In this document: piece after piece, positions 6,234-13,312 of the stretch
Layout of the letters: every line of letters starts with the position of its first letter
How positions within the stretch are numbered: position 1 is the stretch's first letter
Assembly (NCBI GenBank): GCA_018813725.1
Contig: JAHJBD010000015.1
Location: forward strand, 1-17,279
DNA from: Nanobdellota archaeon
GTDB taxonomy: Archaea > Nanobdellota > Nanobdellia > Woesearchaeales > JAHJBD01
Length of the DNA: 17,279 nucleotides
Reading direction: 5' to 3'
Notes under the pieces: model-generated
What the model was told of the DNA's origin: nothing
What the model saw: the letters and a program-made list of their open reading frames with translations, nothing else
The model's database searches: none
Program-made: the position numbers and the translations under genes

Positions 6234-6244
6234 ATATTTAAAAA
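6234..6244 (+). promoter_or_regulatory. TATA-like box of the aconitase operon
   Basis: ATATTTAAAAA is centred about 26 bp upstream of the ATG at 6265, the leaderless spacing, and about 39 bp upstream of the TTG at 6278. The position bears on which start codon is used. Confidence 0.55.
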
Positions 6245-6277
6245 ACCACTATCGGTTCCAAGCAATGGGGATAACTC

Positions 6278-8173
6278 TTGAACATAGTAGAAAAGATAAT
6301 TAATGGCCACATAGCTGGCGGTAAATTTGAAAAAGGAAAAGAATCATCTATCCAGATAGACCAGACCTTAACTCAAGATGCTACTGGTACTATGGCTTAT
6401 CTAGAGCTAGAAGCAATCGGTGTAGAAAAGGTAAAGACAGAGCTTTCTGTATCTTATGTTGACCACAATACTTTGCAGATGGGTTTTGAAAATGCTGACG
6501 ACCATGAATATCTACGGACAGTTGCAAAGAAGTATGGCATCTTTTTCAGCAAAGCAGGCAACGGTATCTGTCACCAGGTTCACTTAGAAAGGTTTGGAAA
6601 ACCTGGAAAGACACTGTTAGGCTCAGACTCCCATACCCCTACAAACGGAGGTATAGGTATGCTGGCGATAGGCGCAGGCGGGCTTGATGTTGCGCTCGCT
6701 ATGGCAGGCAGGCCGTTTTATACAAGTATCAATAAGATTACAAAGATTGAACTGATAGGAAAACTTAGGCCTTTTGTTTCTGCTAAAGATATAATCCTAA
6801 AAGTGCTTGAGATCCTTACGACAAAAGGGAATGTCGGCACTGTGCTTGAGTATGGCGGCGAAGGCATAAAGCACTTGAGCGTTCCAGAAAGGGCGACAAT
6901 AACAAACATGGGCGCAGAGCTTGGTGTAACAACATCAATATTCCCTTCAGACGAAGTCACAAGAGAATTCCTTAAAAAACAAGGCAGGGAAAAGGATTTT
7001 GTCGAGCTGAAAGCAGACCCAGGTTCAGAATATGATGAATTCATCAAGATAGACCTTGGTATGCTTGTTCCTCTTGTAGCAAAACCTCACAGTCCAGGTA
7101 ACATTGCAAAAGTAAGTGAAGTCTCTGGCACCAAAGTGAACCAAGTTTGCATAGGTTCATGCACTAACTCTTCTTACTCTGACCTTTCTATCCTTGGAAA
7201 GATGCTTGAAGGAAAGAAAGTAAAAGATGATGTTGAATTGATCATCGCACCAGGTTCAAAACAGGTCCTTAACATGATTGCAAAAGACAAAACTTTGTCA
7301 AGATTGATATCAGCAGGAGCAAGGATTGCTGAGTCAGCATGCGGTTTTTGCATCGGAGCAGGACACTCGCCTAACACAGATGCCGTCTCAGTTCGGACAA
7401 ACAACAGGAATTTTGAAGGGAGGTCAGGGACAGCATCTGCAAAGATATATCTTGCATCTGTTGAGACAGCTGCAGCATGTGCACTTACTGGAGAGATCAC
7501 AGATCCAACAACATTGGGCTTAGAACCTATTAAGGTTGACCAGCCAGAATTCTTGCTAGATGATAGTATGATCCTGAAAGACTTTGATCCAAAAACAACT
7601 ATAACCAGGGGTCCAAACATAGGAAGCCCGCCTGAAAAAAATCCAGTCAGAGACAATATTGAGGGCATTGCTTTGCTTAAGGTCGGTGATAAGGTCACAA
7701 CAGATCATATCATGCCTGCTGGTGCAAGGCTAAAGTACCGAAGCAATATACCAAAGTATTCAGAATTTGTATTTGAGATTGTCGACAAGAACTTCTCAAA
7801 AAAATGCCTTGAGAATAAGAAAAAAGGCATCGCTAACATACTTATTGCAGGAGAAAGCTACGGCCAGGGATCTTCAAGAGAGCACGCTGCAATATGTCCT
7901 GCATACCTAGGGGTAAAGGCAGTAATTGCAAAATCAATAGAAAGGATCCATAAGGCTAACCTGATTAATTTTGGAATATTACCTTTACAGTTCGAAAACC
8001 ATAAAGATTACGAATCAATCCAGCAAGATGACGAGATAGTCATTGAAGACATAATCAAATGTTTGCAGGATAACAAAACCTTAATAATAAAAGGCAAAAA
8101 CATAAAACTGAGATATGATCTGACTGAAAATGACAAGAACATATTGATCAAAGGGGGAAAATTATATGCATAA
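6278..8173 (+). CDS. acn: Aconitate hydratase (Aquifex-type, monomeric [4Fe-4S])
   Basis: This 631-aa aconitase interconverts citrate and isocitrate. The cluster ligands are C295 (GSCTN), C355 and C358 (CGFC). Substrate and active-site stretches include GSDSHTPTNGGIGMLAIGAGG near residue 115, and the C-terminal swivel domain shows KVTTDHIMPAG and GESYGQGSSREHAA. Length and order fit the shorter group first noted in Aquifex rather than the ~900-residue AcnA. The open frame begins at TTG 6278. The ATG at 6265 is one base out of frame but would encode M-G-I-T-L, a typical aconitase N-terminus, and it lies exactly at leaderless distance from the TATA box. Either TTG with a weak GGGG site is used, or there is a single-base discrepancy here. 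The gene ends 8 bases into icd, so the two are co-transcribed. The whole catalytic apparatus is intact. Confidence 0.95.
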   Translation: MNIVEKIINGHIAGGKFEKGKESSIQIDQTLTQDATGTMAYLELEAIGVEKVKTELSVSYVDHNTLQMGFENADDHEYLRTVAKKYGIFFSKAGNGICHQVHLERFGKPGKTLLGSDSHTPTNGGIGMLAIGAGGLDVALAMAGRPFYTSINKITKIELIGKLRPFVSAKDIILKVLEILTTKGNVGTVLEYGGEGIKHLSVPERATITNMGAELGVTTSIFPSDEVTREFLKKQGREKDFVELKADPGSEYDEFIKIDLGMLVPLVAKPHSPGNIAKVSEVSGTKVNQVCIGSCTNSSYSDLSILGKMLEGKKVKDDVELIIAPGSKQVLNMIAKDKTLSRLISAGARIAESACGFCIGAGHSPNTDAVSVRTNNRNFEGRSGTASAKIYLASVETAAACALTGEITDPTTLGLEPIKVDQPEFLLDDSMILKDFDPKTTITRGPNIGSPPEKNPVRDNIEGIALLKVGDKVTTDHIMPAGARLKYRSNIPKYSEFVFEIVDKNFSKKCLENKKKGIANILIAGESYGQGSSREHAAICPAYLGVKAVIAKSIERIHKANLINFGILPLQFENHKDYESIQQDDEIVIEDIIKCLQDNKTLIIKGKNIKLRYDLTENDKNILIKGGKLYA

Positions 8174-9260
8174 GATAACACTTATCACAGGAGACGGCAC
8201 AGGTCCAGAGCTTTCAGACGCTATGAAGAGATGTGTTGAAGCTGTCATTGATGTAGAATGGGATATCCAAACAGCGGGTATCGATGTATTTGAGCAGGAA
8301 GGAAACCCTCTGCCTCAGCGTGTTATTGACTCCATAAAAAAGAACAAGGTAGCGATAAAGGCGCCAATCACAACACCTTTAGGCTCAGGTTTTAGAAGCG
8401 TTAATGTTGCTTTAAGAAAAGAGCTTGACCTTTATGCTTGCGTAAGGCCTTGCAAATATTATCCTGGCATAAAATCATTGTTGAAAGAACCAGAAAAGGT
8501 TGATCTTGTGATAGTAAGGGAAAATACCGAAGACCTTTATGCTGGTATAGAATTTGAACAGGGAAAAGACGACACAAAAAGACTGATCCAAGAGATTGAG
8601 TCATTATCCAAAAAAGATATCAGAGAAGGTTCAGGCATATCGATAAAACCTATCTCAAGGTATGGCACAGAACGTATCGTCAAATTTGGTTTTGATTACG
8701 CCAAAACACAGAAGAGAAGAAACGTAACTTACATCACTAAATCAAATATAATGAAATTCACTGACGGACTTTTTCAGCATGTTGCTGAAGAGGTAGCTCT
8801 TAAATATCCAGAGATTGAAAGCTACCACGTACTTGTCGATAACATGTGCATGCAACTCGTACAAAAGCCAGAGCTTTATGATGTCCTGATCTTGCCTAAC
8901 CTTTACGGTGACATCTTGTCAGACCTTTGCGCAGGATTAGTCGGCGGATTAGGTGTAGCACCTGGCGCAAATATCGGCGACAACTATGCAGTATTTGAAG
9001 CAACTCACGGCTCTGCTCCAAAGTATAAAGGCCAGAACAAGGTCAATCCTACTGCACTTATACTTTCAGCAGTTATGATGCTAAGATATCTTGGTGAGCA
9101 AGCTGCAGCAGATAGGTTGGAAAATGCAGTTGCAGAAATTATCAAAGAAGGAAAATACGTAACCTATGACCTAAAACCTTCAAGAGATGATCCGACAGCA
9201 GTCGGCACAAAAGAGATGGCAGACGCAATAATCGCAAAGATAGGTGATATTGATGGATGA
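8166..9260 (+). CDS. icd: Isocitrate dehydrogenase (IDH/IPMDH family)
   Basis: This 364-aa β-decarboxylating dehydrogenase converts isocitrate to 2-oxoglutarate and CO2. The substrate loop GSGFRSVNVALR gives S78, N80 and R84, the set that marks isocitrate rather than isopropylmalate dehydrogenases. R94, R118, Y127, K192 and D225/D249/D253 complete the active and metal sites. In the coenzyme loop HGSAPKYKGQNKVNP, K286 and Y287 match the Lys-Tyr pair that selects NADP in E. coli, whereas NAD enzymes usually have Asp-Ile, so NADP is the better guess. The gene is intact and of normal length. It overlaps aconitase by 8 bases at the start and citrate synthase by 8 bases at the end. 2-Oxoglutarate from this step feeds glutamate synthesis and is sensed by the PII protein upstream. 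Confidence 0.95.
   Translation: MHKITLITGDGTGPELSDAMKRCVEAVIDVEWDIQTAGIDVFEQEGNPLPQRVIDSIKKNKVAIKAPITTPLGSGFRSVNVALRKELDLYACVRPCKYYPGIKSLLKEPEKVDLVIVRENTEDLYAGIEFEQGKDDTKRLIQEIESLSKKDIREGSGISIKPISRYGTERIVKFGFDYAKTQKRRNVTYITKSNIMKFTDGLFQHVAEEVALKYPEIESYHVLVDNMCMQLVQKPELYDVLILPNLYGDILSDLCAGLVGGLGVAPGANIGDNYAVFEATHGSAPKYKGQNKVNPTALILSAVMMLRYLGEQAAADRLENAVAEIIKEGKYVTYDLKPSRDDPTAVGTKEMADAIIAKIGDIDG
9242..9248 (+). promoter_or_regulatory. Shine-Dalgarno AGGTGAT selecting the citrate synthase start
   Basis: AGGTGAT sits inside the last codons of icd, four bases before the ATG at 9253. It favours that ATG over the in-frame GTG at 9244, which overlaps the site itself. Confidence 0.55.
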
Positions 9261-10593
9261 ACCATTCTTAAGACAGTTAGCAAAAACAGCAGAACAGTCA
9301 GGTATGATCGATCAAGTATTGTATGATGAATATAATGTTAAGCGTGGTCTAAGAAATCAGGATGGTACAGGTGTTTTGGTAGGATTGACACATATCGGTG
9401 ATGTTATTGGCTATAAGTTTGTTGATGGTAAAAAGATCCCAACTGAAGGTGACTTATTGTATAGGGGGATTAGCGTAAGGAAGCTTGTTCAAGGTTTTCA
9501 AAAAGATAACAGGCAAGGTTTTGATGAAACAACATTCTTATTGTTATTTGGTAAATTGCCAACCAAAGAACTGCTAACAAAATTCTCATCGTCCATCTCT
9601 GAATTACGAGACTTGCCAGAAAACTTTACTGAGGATATGATACTAAAATTAAAAGGAAAGGATATAATGAACATGCTCGCACGATGCGTTTTAGCTCTTT
9701 ACACCCTTGATGAGAACGCAGACGATATTACAACCCTAAATATTATTAAGCAAAGCATTAACCTTATTGCAAAATTTCCAACGATAATTGCTTATTCCTA
9801 CCAATCGATGAGATACAATTTTCAAGGCATGAACTTATCGATCAGACATCCTGAAAAATCTTTAAGTACAGCAGAAAATTTCCTATACATGATAAAGGGC
9901 GATAAAAGATATACGCAATTAGAAGCAGAAGTATTAGATCTGTGTCTTGTGCTTCATGCAGAGCACGGGGGAGGTAACAATTCTTCATTTACCATGCATG
10001 TAGTAAGTTCGTCACACACTGATACATATTCAGCAGTTGCTGCAGCAATCGGCTCATTGAAAGGTCCATTGCATGGCGGTGCCAATTCACAGGTTGTTGG
10101 CATGATGGATGATTTAAAAAATAATATCACAGATTACAGTGACCCAGCGATTGAAGCTTATTTAACTAAAGTGATCAACAAAGAAGCACATGATAGGTCA
10201 GGAAAGATCTATGGTTTTGGCCATGCGGTTTATACAATATCAGATATTAGGGCAATATTATTAAAAGAAAGAGTTAGGGAACTGGCAATAGAACATGGCG
10301 CAATTGAAGAGTTTAATCTTTATGAGAAAGTTGAAAGATTGGTCCCAGAAGTTTTTTCCAAGGTTAAAGGGACAGCAAAAAGATTATTCCCAAATGTTGA
10401 CTTTTATTCAGGTTTTGTATATAGGTTATTGGGAATCCCTGATGAGATTTTCACCCCGCTGTTTGCGATGGCAAGAATTACTGGTTGGAGCGCTCATCGT
10501 ATCGAGGAGATTGTAAGTGCAAAAAGGATAATTAGGCCAGCTTACAAGAATGTTGCGCCATTGAACGGCTATAAGCTTATGAGCGAGCGTTAA
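9253..10593 (+). CDS. gltA: Citrate synthase (citrate/2-methylcitrate synthase family)
   Basis: This 446-aa protein condenses acetyl-CoA with oxaloacetate to citrate. The catalytic triad is visible: H274 (GPLHGGAN), H324 (GFGHAVY) and D383 (VDFYSG). The HAEHGGGNNSSFTMHVVSSS region is also typical. After H324 the usual DPR reads DIR, with the arginine kept. It is longer than the ~380-residue archaeal type and resembles the ~450-residue group common in clostridia, with an N-terminal extension of about 65 residues before the core. TTA and ATT codons look more frequent than in the flanking genes, which together with the type hints at separate acquisition. A Re-citrate synthase is not involved. 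It completes the three-gene path from acetyl-CoA and oxaloacetate to 2-oxoglutarate. The stop overlaps the stop of the convergent apbE gene. A 2-methylcitrate synthase role cannot be excluded but fits the context less well. Confidence 0.93.
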   Translation: MDEPFLRQLAKTAEQSGMIDQVLYDEYNVKRGLRNQDGTGVLVGLTHIGDVIGYKFVDGKKIPTEGDLLYRGISVRKLVQGFQKDNRQGFDETTFLLLFGKLPTKELLTKFSSSISELRDLPENFTEDMILKLKGKDIMNMLARCVLALYTLDENADDITTLNIIKQSINLIAKFPTIIAYSYQSMRYNFQGMNLSIRHPEKSLSTAENFLYMIKGDKRYTQLEAEVLDLCLVLHAEHGGGNNSSFTMHVVSSSHTDTYSAVAAAIGSLKGPLHGGANSQVVGMMDDLKNNITDYSDPAIEAYLTKVINKEAHDRSGKIYGFGHAVYTISDIRAILLKERVRELAIEHGAIEEFNLYEKVERLVPEVFSKVKGTAKRLFPNVDFYSGFVYRLLGIPDEIFTPLFAMARITGWSAHRIEEIVSAKRIIRPAYKNVAPLNGYKLMSER

Positions 10594-11552
10594 TACCCAA
10601 ACCCAGAACTCTTTATTATCTCTTTTTCTTTTGTTATAATTAGTCCTTCTACATCATCAAGTGATTCAATCAGTTCCATACCAGAGGAAGCGCCCATCAC
10701 AAATACTGAGGTTGCGAGCGCATCTGCTTCTTCAGCAGTATCAGCTATTATCGTAACTGATATTAAAGATGTTGCAGATAGTCCAGTTCGCGGATCAACA
10801 ATATGATGGTAGTGCATCTCATCATCATAATACCTTTCATAATCACCAGATGTTGCGACAGCTGAACCGTTTAGTTCTATCAATGTGATATAATCATTCT
10901 TATCCCGTGGGTTTTGAAGCGCGATGCTCCATGGCTTCCCGTTCTTATCACCTAAAGCCCTCATATCTCCGCCAGCATTCACCAATGCATGTTCAACACC
11001 CTCTCTTTCAAGAGCTTCGATAGCTTTGTCTATGGCATACCCTTTTGCTATCCCGCCAAGTGTTATCGACATGCCATCTTTAAGGAAGGAAATATCCCTT
11101 TGCTTTATTGCTATATAATTATAATTCACAAGCTCCAGCGCTTCCTTCACCTCCTCATCTGTCGGCGGCCTTCCAAGTTCAGAAAATGTATGTGTATAAA
11201 GGTCCAATATCGGCTGGACAGTGATATCAAAAGAACCTTCGCTCAGGTCACCGTATTTCAAAGATTCCTTGATCATCTGGAAGAATTCATCTGGAACATT
11301 CTCGACCAAACCATTACTATTAATCTCATACACAAGACTGCCATTGATAGTGTTGCTCATCATATCCTCAATCCGCTTAATCTCGTCAAAAGCCGTCTGA
11401 ATGGCAGTTTCAGCTTTATCATAATCTAGATTAAGGACCGTAACCTCTATATTTGTGCCCATCATTGTTGTTGTTTTGGTAGTCTTGTAAAGCGGCGCTT
11501 CTGCACAGCCAAACAGCAAAACCAGGCAAAGGATACAAATAATCTTCTTCAT
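10590..11552 (-). CDS. apbE: ApbE-type FAD:protein FMN transferase, lipoprotein
   Basis: This enzyme uses FAD to attach FMN covalently to threonine in target proteins, chiefly NqrB/NqrC and RnfD/RnfG, outside the membrane. I start it at the ATG at 11552, giving 320 aa, because it begins with a lipoprotein signal (MKKIICILCLVLLFGC, lipobox LFGC with C16). The longer frame to 11705 adds 51 residues that overlap the promoter. Family motifs are complete: MMGTNIEVTV, TLGGIAKGYAIDKA, VNAGGDMRALG, VATSGDYERYY, HHIVDPRTGLSA and ADALATSVFVMG. It lies back-to-back with the unit leading into rnfCDGEAB, whose RnfD and RnfG both carry its target motif, so it is very likely the Rnf flavinylating enzyme. 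A TATA-like box 27 bp upstream suggests a leaderless mRNA. Confidence 0.95.
   Translation of the reverse strand: MKKIICILCLVLLFGCAEAPLYKTTKTTTMMGTNIEVTVLNLDYDKAETAIQTAFDEIKRIEDMMSNTINGSLVYEINSNGLVENVPDEFFQMIKESLKYGDLSEGSFDITVQPILDLYTHTFSELGRPPTDEEVKEALELVNYNYIAIKQRDISFLKDGMSITLGGIAKGYAIDKAIEALEREGVEHALVNAGGDMRALGDKNGKPWSIALQNPRDKNDYITLIELNGSAVATSGDYERYYDDEMHYHHIVDPRTGLSATSLISVTIIADTAEEADALATSVFVMGASSGMELIESLDDVEGLIITKEKEIIKSSGFGY
10611..10634 (+). terminator. T-rich stretch, candidate terminator for the acn-icd-gltA transcript
   Basis: Just past the citrate synthase stop, inside the 3' end of apbE, the plus strand reads CTTTATTATCTCTTTTTC followed by TTTTG. Since archaeal RNA polymerase terminates at T-tracts, this is the only plausible stop for the operon. 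No hairpin is seen. Confidence 0.3.
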
Positions 11553-11573
11553 GCACACATAAAAACAAAATTT

Positions 11574-11584
11574 CTTTTTAAATT
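11574..11584 (-). promoter_or_regulatory. TATA-like box of apbE
   Basis: AATTTAAAAAG on the reverse strand is centred about 27 bp from the ATG at 11552, the spacing for a leaderless mRNA. It supports the short lipoprotein start and lies about 20 bp from the divergent box of the 111-aa gene. Confidence 0.55.
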
Positions 11585-11601
11585 TTTTCCTACACAGCAA
11601 T

Positions 11602-11613
11602 ATTTTTATATAA
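11602..11613 (+). promoter_or_regulatory. TATA-like box of the 111-aa gene
   Basis: ATTTTTATATAA is centred about 26 bp before the ATG at 11635, with no Shine-Dalgarno between. This predicts a leaderless mRNA. Confidence 0.55.
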
Positions 11614-11634
11614 TTACCATCATATAATCCTATA

Positions 11635-11970
11635 ATGACCTTCAAAATACTACATAACAACCGGCAAGATCCCTCGATCAAGCGAACCAGATTTTTCAAA
11701 GACAAATATAAGCCCTATGGCTATTTCTATGAGCACAAACATAACACAGTTGGTTTTGATTTTAAGGAATCAGATCTTAAAGCTCTTGTAAAGAAATATG
11801 AGGTTGATCCTGTCACTCTCGAGATAAGGCTTCCAAGAAATTATTCAGACATTTTTGCAAAAAGGTTAGCCAATAGCGAGATTGTTGCATTTCAAAAGCT
11901 CCATCTACCTTTTGAGAACCATATAATCAAACATAACTATTACAGGTTTGAAGTGTGGGAAAAGAAATAA
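11635..11970 (+). CDS. Hypothetical protein, 111 aa, between apbE and rnfC
   Basis: I do not recognise this protein. It is basic, soluble and rich in aromatic residues and lysine, with no signal peptide, membrane helix or cysteine. The N-terminal third is full of Lys/Arg/Tyr (IKRTRFFKDKYKPYGYFYEH). The middle has a likely helix (SDLKALVKKYEVDPVTLEIR), and the end reads FENHIIKHNYYRFEVWEKK. The composition fits a small nucleic-acid- or ribosome-binding protein, but that is only composition. Its own TATA-like box lies 26 bp upstream of the ATG, while the rnf promoter begins eight bases after its stop. It is therefore probably a separate unit, though read-through into rnf is possible. Base composition matches the neighbours. 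Confidence 0.7.
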   Translation: MTFKILHNNRQDPSIKRTRFFKDKYKPYGYFYEHKHNTVGFDFKESDLKALVKKYEVDPVTLEIRLPRNYSDIFAKRLANSEIVAFQKLHLPFENHIIKHNYYRFEVWEKK

Positions 11971-11976
11971 CAAAAT

Positions 11977-11986
11977 CTTTAAATAC
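11977..11986 (+). promoter_or_regulatory. TATA-like box of the rnfCDGEAB operon
   Basis: CTTTAAATAC is centred about 26 bp before the ATG at 12008, which lacks a Shine-Dalgarno. This supports that ATG, and a leaderless mRNA, over an in-frame ATG at 11948 that would overlap the previous gene. Confidence 0.6.
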
Positions 11987-12007
11987 AATCTATATTTGAC
12001 CAAAAGA

Positions 12008-13312
12008 ATGAAAGCAATAGGGGGGATTCATCCTAACTACAATAAATTCACATCCAAGTCAAAGATAGAGGTAGCTCCTTCTCCTAAATTAGTCATTCTG
12101 CCGTTAAGCCAGCACATCGGCGCTCCATGTGAGCCTTTGGTAAATGTTGGTGACACTGTAAAAGTAGGCCAAAAGATTGCAGAAGCAAAAGCATTTGTCT
12201 CTGCACCGATCCATTCTTCAATCTCAGGCACTGTAAAGAAGATAGAAGATATGCCTCATCCTGTACTTGGCAAATGCAAGGCCATAATCATTGAATCAGA
12301 CGGCAAGATTGACTGGGATCCAACCATAAAACAGCGCGACAATCCAATGTCTCTTGATAAAGAAGAGCTCAAGAATATGATCAAAGAAGCCGGTATTGTA
12401 GGTATGGGCGGAGCAACATTCCCTACCCATGTCAAGCTTTCTCCTCCAAAAGAAAAGCCGATCAATATCCTTATCCTAAATGGCGCAGAATGCGAGCCAT
12501 ACCTTACATGCGACCACAAGCTTATGATCGAGAAATGCACAGAGATAATTAAAGGTGCATTGATCATAAAGAAGATACTTGACGTGCAAAAAGTAGTTAT
12601 AGGTGTTGAGGATAATAAAGAGAACGCGATCCTTGTTCTTAGGGAAAAGATTGAAGAGATGAACGCAGATATAAAAGTCATTGCGCTTCCAACATCATAT
12701 CCTCAAGGCGCAGAAAAGACACTTATCTACACTGTAACTGGTAAGGTTGTGCCAGCTGGCGGCCTACCTATGGATGTTGGCGCAGTTGTACAGAACGTTT
12801 CAACAGCAAAAGCTGTCTATGACGCTGTTTATGAAAGCAAACCACTTATCGAACGGGTGGTTACTGTTACAGGCGCAGTAAATGACAGAAAAAACCTTCT
12901 AGTAAAGATCGGAACACCAGTAAAACAGATCATAGAGTTCTGCGGCGGATATTCAGGGGCTGCTTCAAAGCTTATCTCTGGAGGTCCTATGATGGGGATT
13001 GCACAGTGCACAGAGGATATCCCTGTTCTCAAAGGTTCTTCAGGTATACTAGTACTTGCAAAACAGCCAGAGGCAGAAGAATTTGACTGTATCAGATGCG
13101 GAAAATGTGTTGAGGCATGCCCAATGCAGCTTATGCCAACAACAATTGCGCAGTATGCAGAAAAAGACATGATAGAAAAGGCAGATGAATACAATGCAGC
13201 TGACTGCATTGAGTGCGGCTGCTGTTCATATGTGTGCCCTAGCAAGATTCCTTTGGTACAAAAGATCAAGATAGCAAAGAACCAGATACTGGCAGACAGG
13301 AAGAAAAAATGA
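12008..13312 (+). CDS. rnfC: Rnf complex subunit RnfC
   Basis: This 434-aa peripheral subunit carries the NAD-reducing site of the Rnf complex, which couples ferredoxin:NAD electron transfer to ion pumping. From the start at 12008 it shows an N-terminal barrel-sandwich domain (about 25-80). The FMN/NAD-binding region follows, with GMGGATFPTHVK at 132-142 and LNGAECEPYLTCDHK, and then an SLBB-like part. Two C-terminal [4Fe-4S] sites are C361/C364/C367/C371 (CIRCGKCVEACP) and C400/C403/C406/C410. It stops soon after (ILADRKKK), without the long Ala/Lys-rich tail of many proteobacterial RnfC proteins. The shorter start was chosen because it fits the family N-terminus (MKAIGGIHPNYNKF) and the TATA spacing. 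The stop overlaps the rnfD start through ATGA. Confidence 0.96.
   Translation: MKAIGGIHPNYNKFTSKSKIEVAPSPKLVILPLSQHIGAPCEPLVNVGDTVKVGQKIAEAKAFVSAPIHSSISGTVKKIEDMPHPVLGKCKAIIIESDGKIDWDPTIKQRDNPMSLDKEELKNMIKEAGIVGMGGATFPTHVKLSPPKEKPINILILNGAECEPYLTCDHKLMIEKCTEIIKGALIIKKILDVQKVVIGVEDNKENAILVLREKIEEMNADIKVIALPTSYPQGAEKTLIYTVTGKVVPAGGLPMDVGAVVQNVSTAKAVYDAVYESKPLIERVVTVTGAVNDRKNLLVKIGTPVKQIIEFCGGYSGAASKLISGGPMMGIAQCTEDIPVLKGSSGILVLAKQPEAEEFDCIRCGKCVEACPMQLMPTTIAQYAEKDMIEKADEYNAADCIECGCCSYVCPSKIPLVQKIKIAKNQILADRKKK

Noticed and set aside
7174..7698. 174-aa minus-strand ORF inside aconitase
   Set aside because: It is a Ser/Pro-rich shadow of a strongly conserved coding frame, with no start signals.
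11553..11705. Extension of ApbE by 51 residues to a start at 11705
   Set aside because: It would overlap the divergent 111-aa gene and the promoter, and would bury a well-formed lipoprotein signal peptide.
11948..12007. RnfC starting at ATG 11948
   Set aside because: It overlaps the preceding gene and adds 20 residues foreign to RnfC; ATG 12008 has the right TATA spacing.
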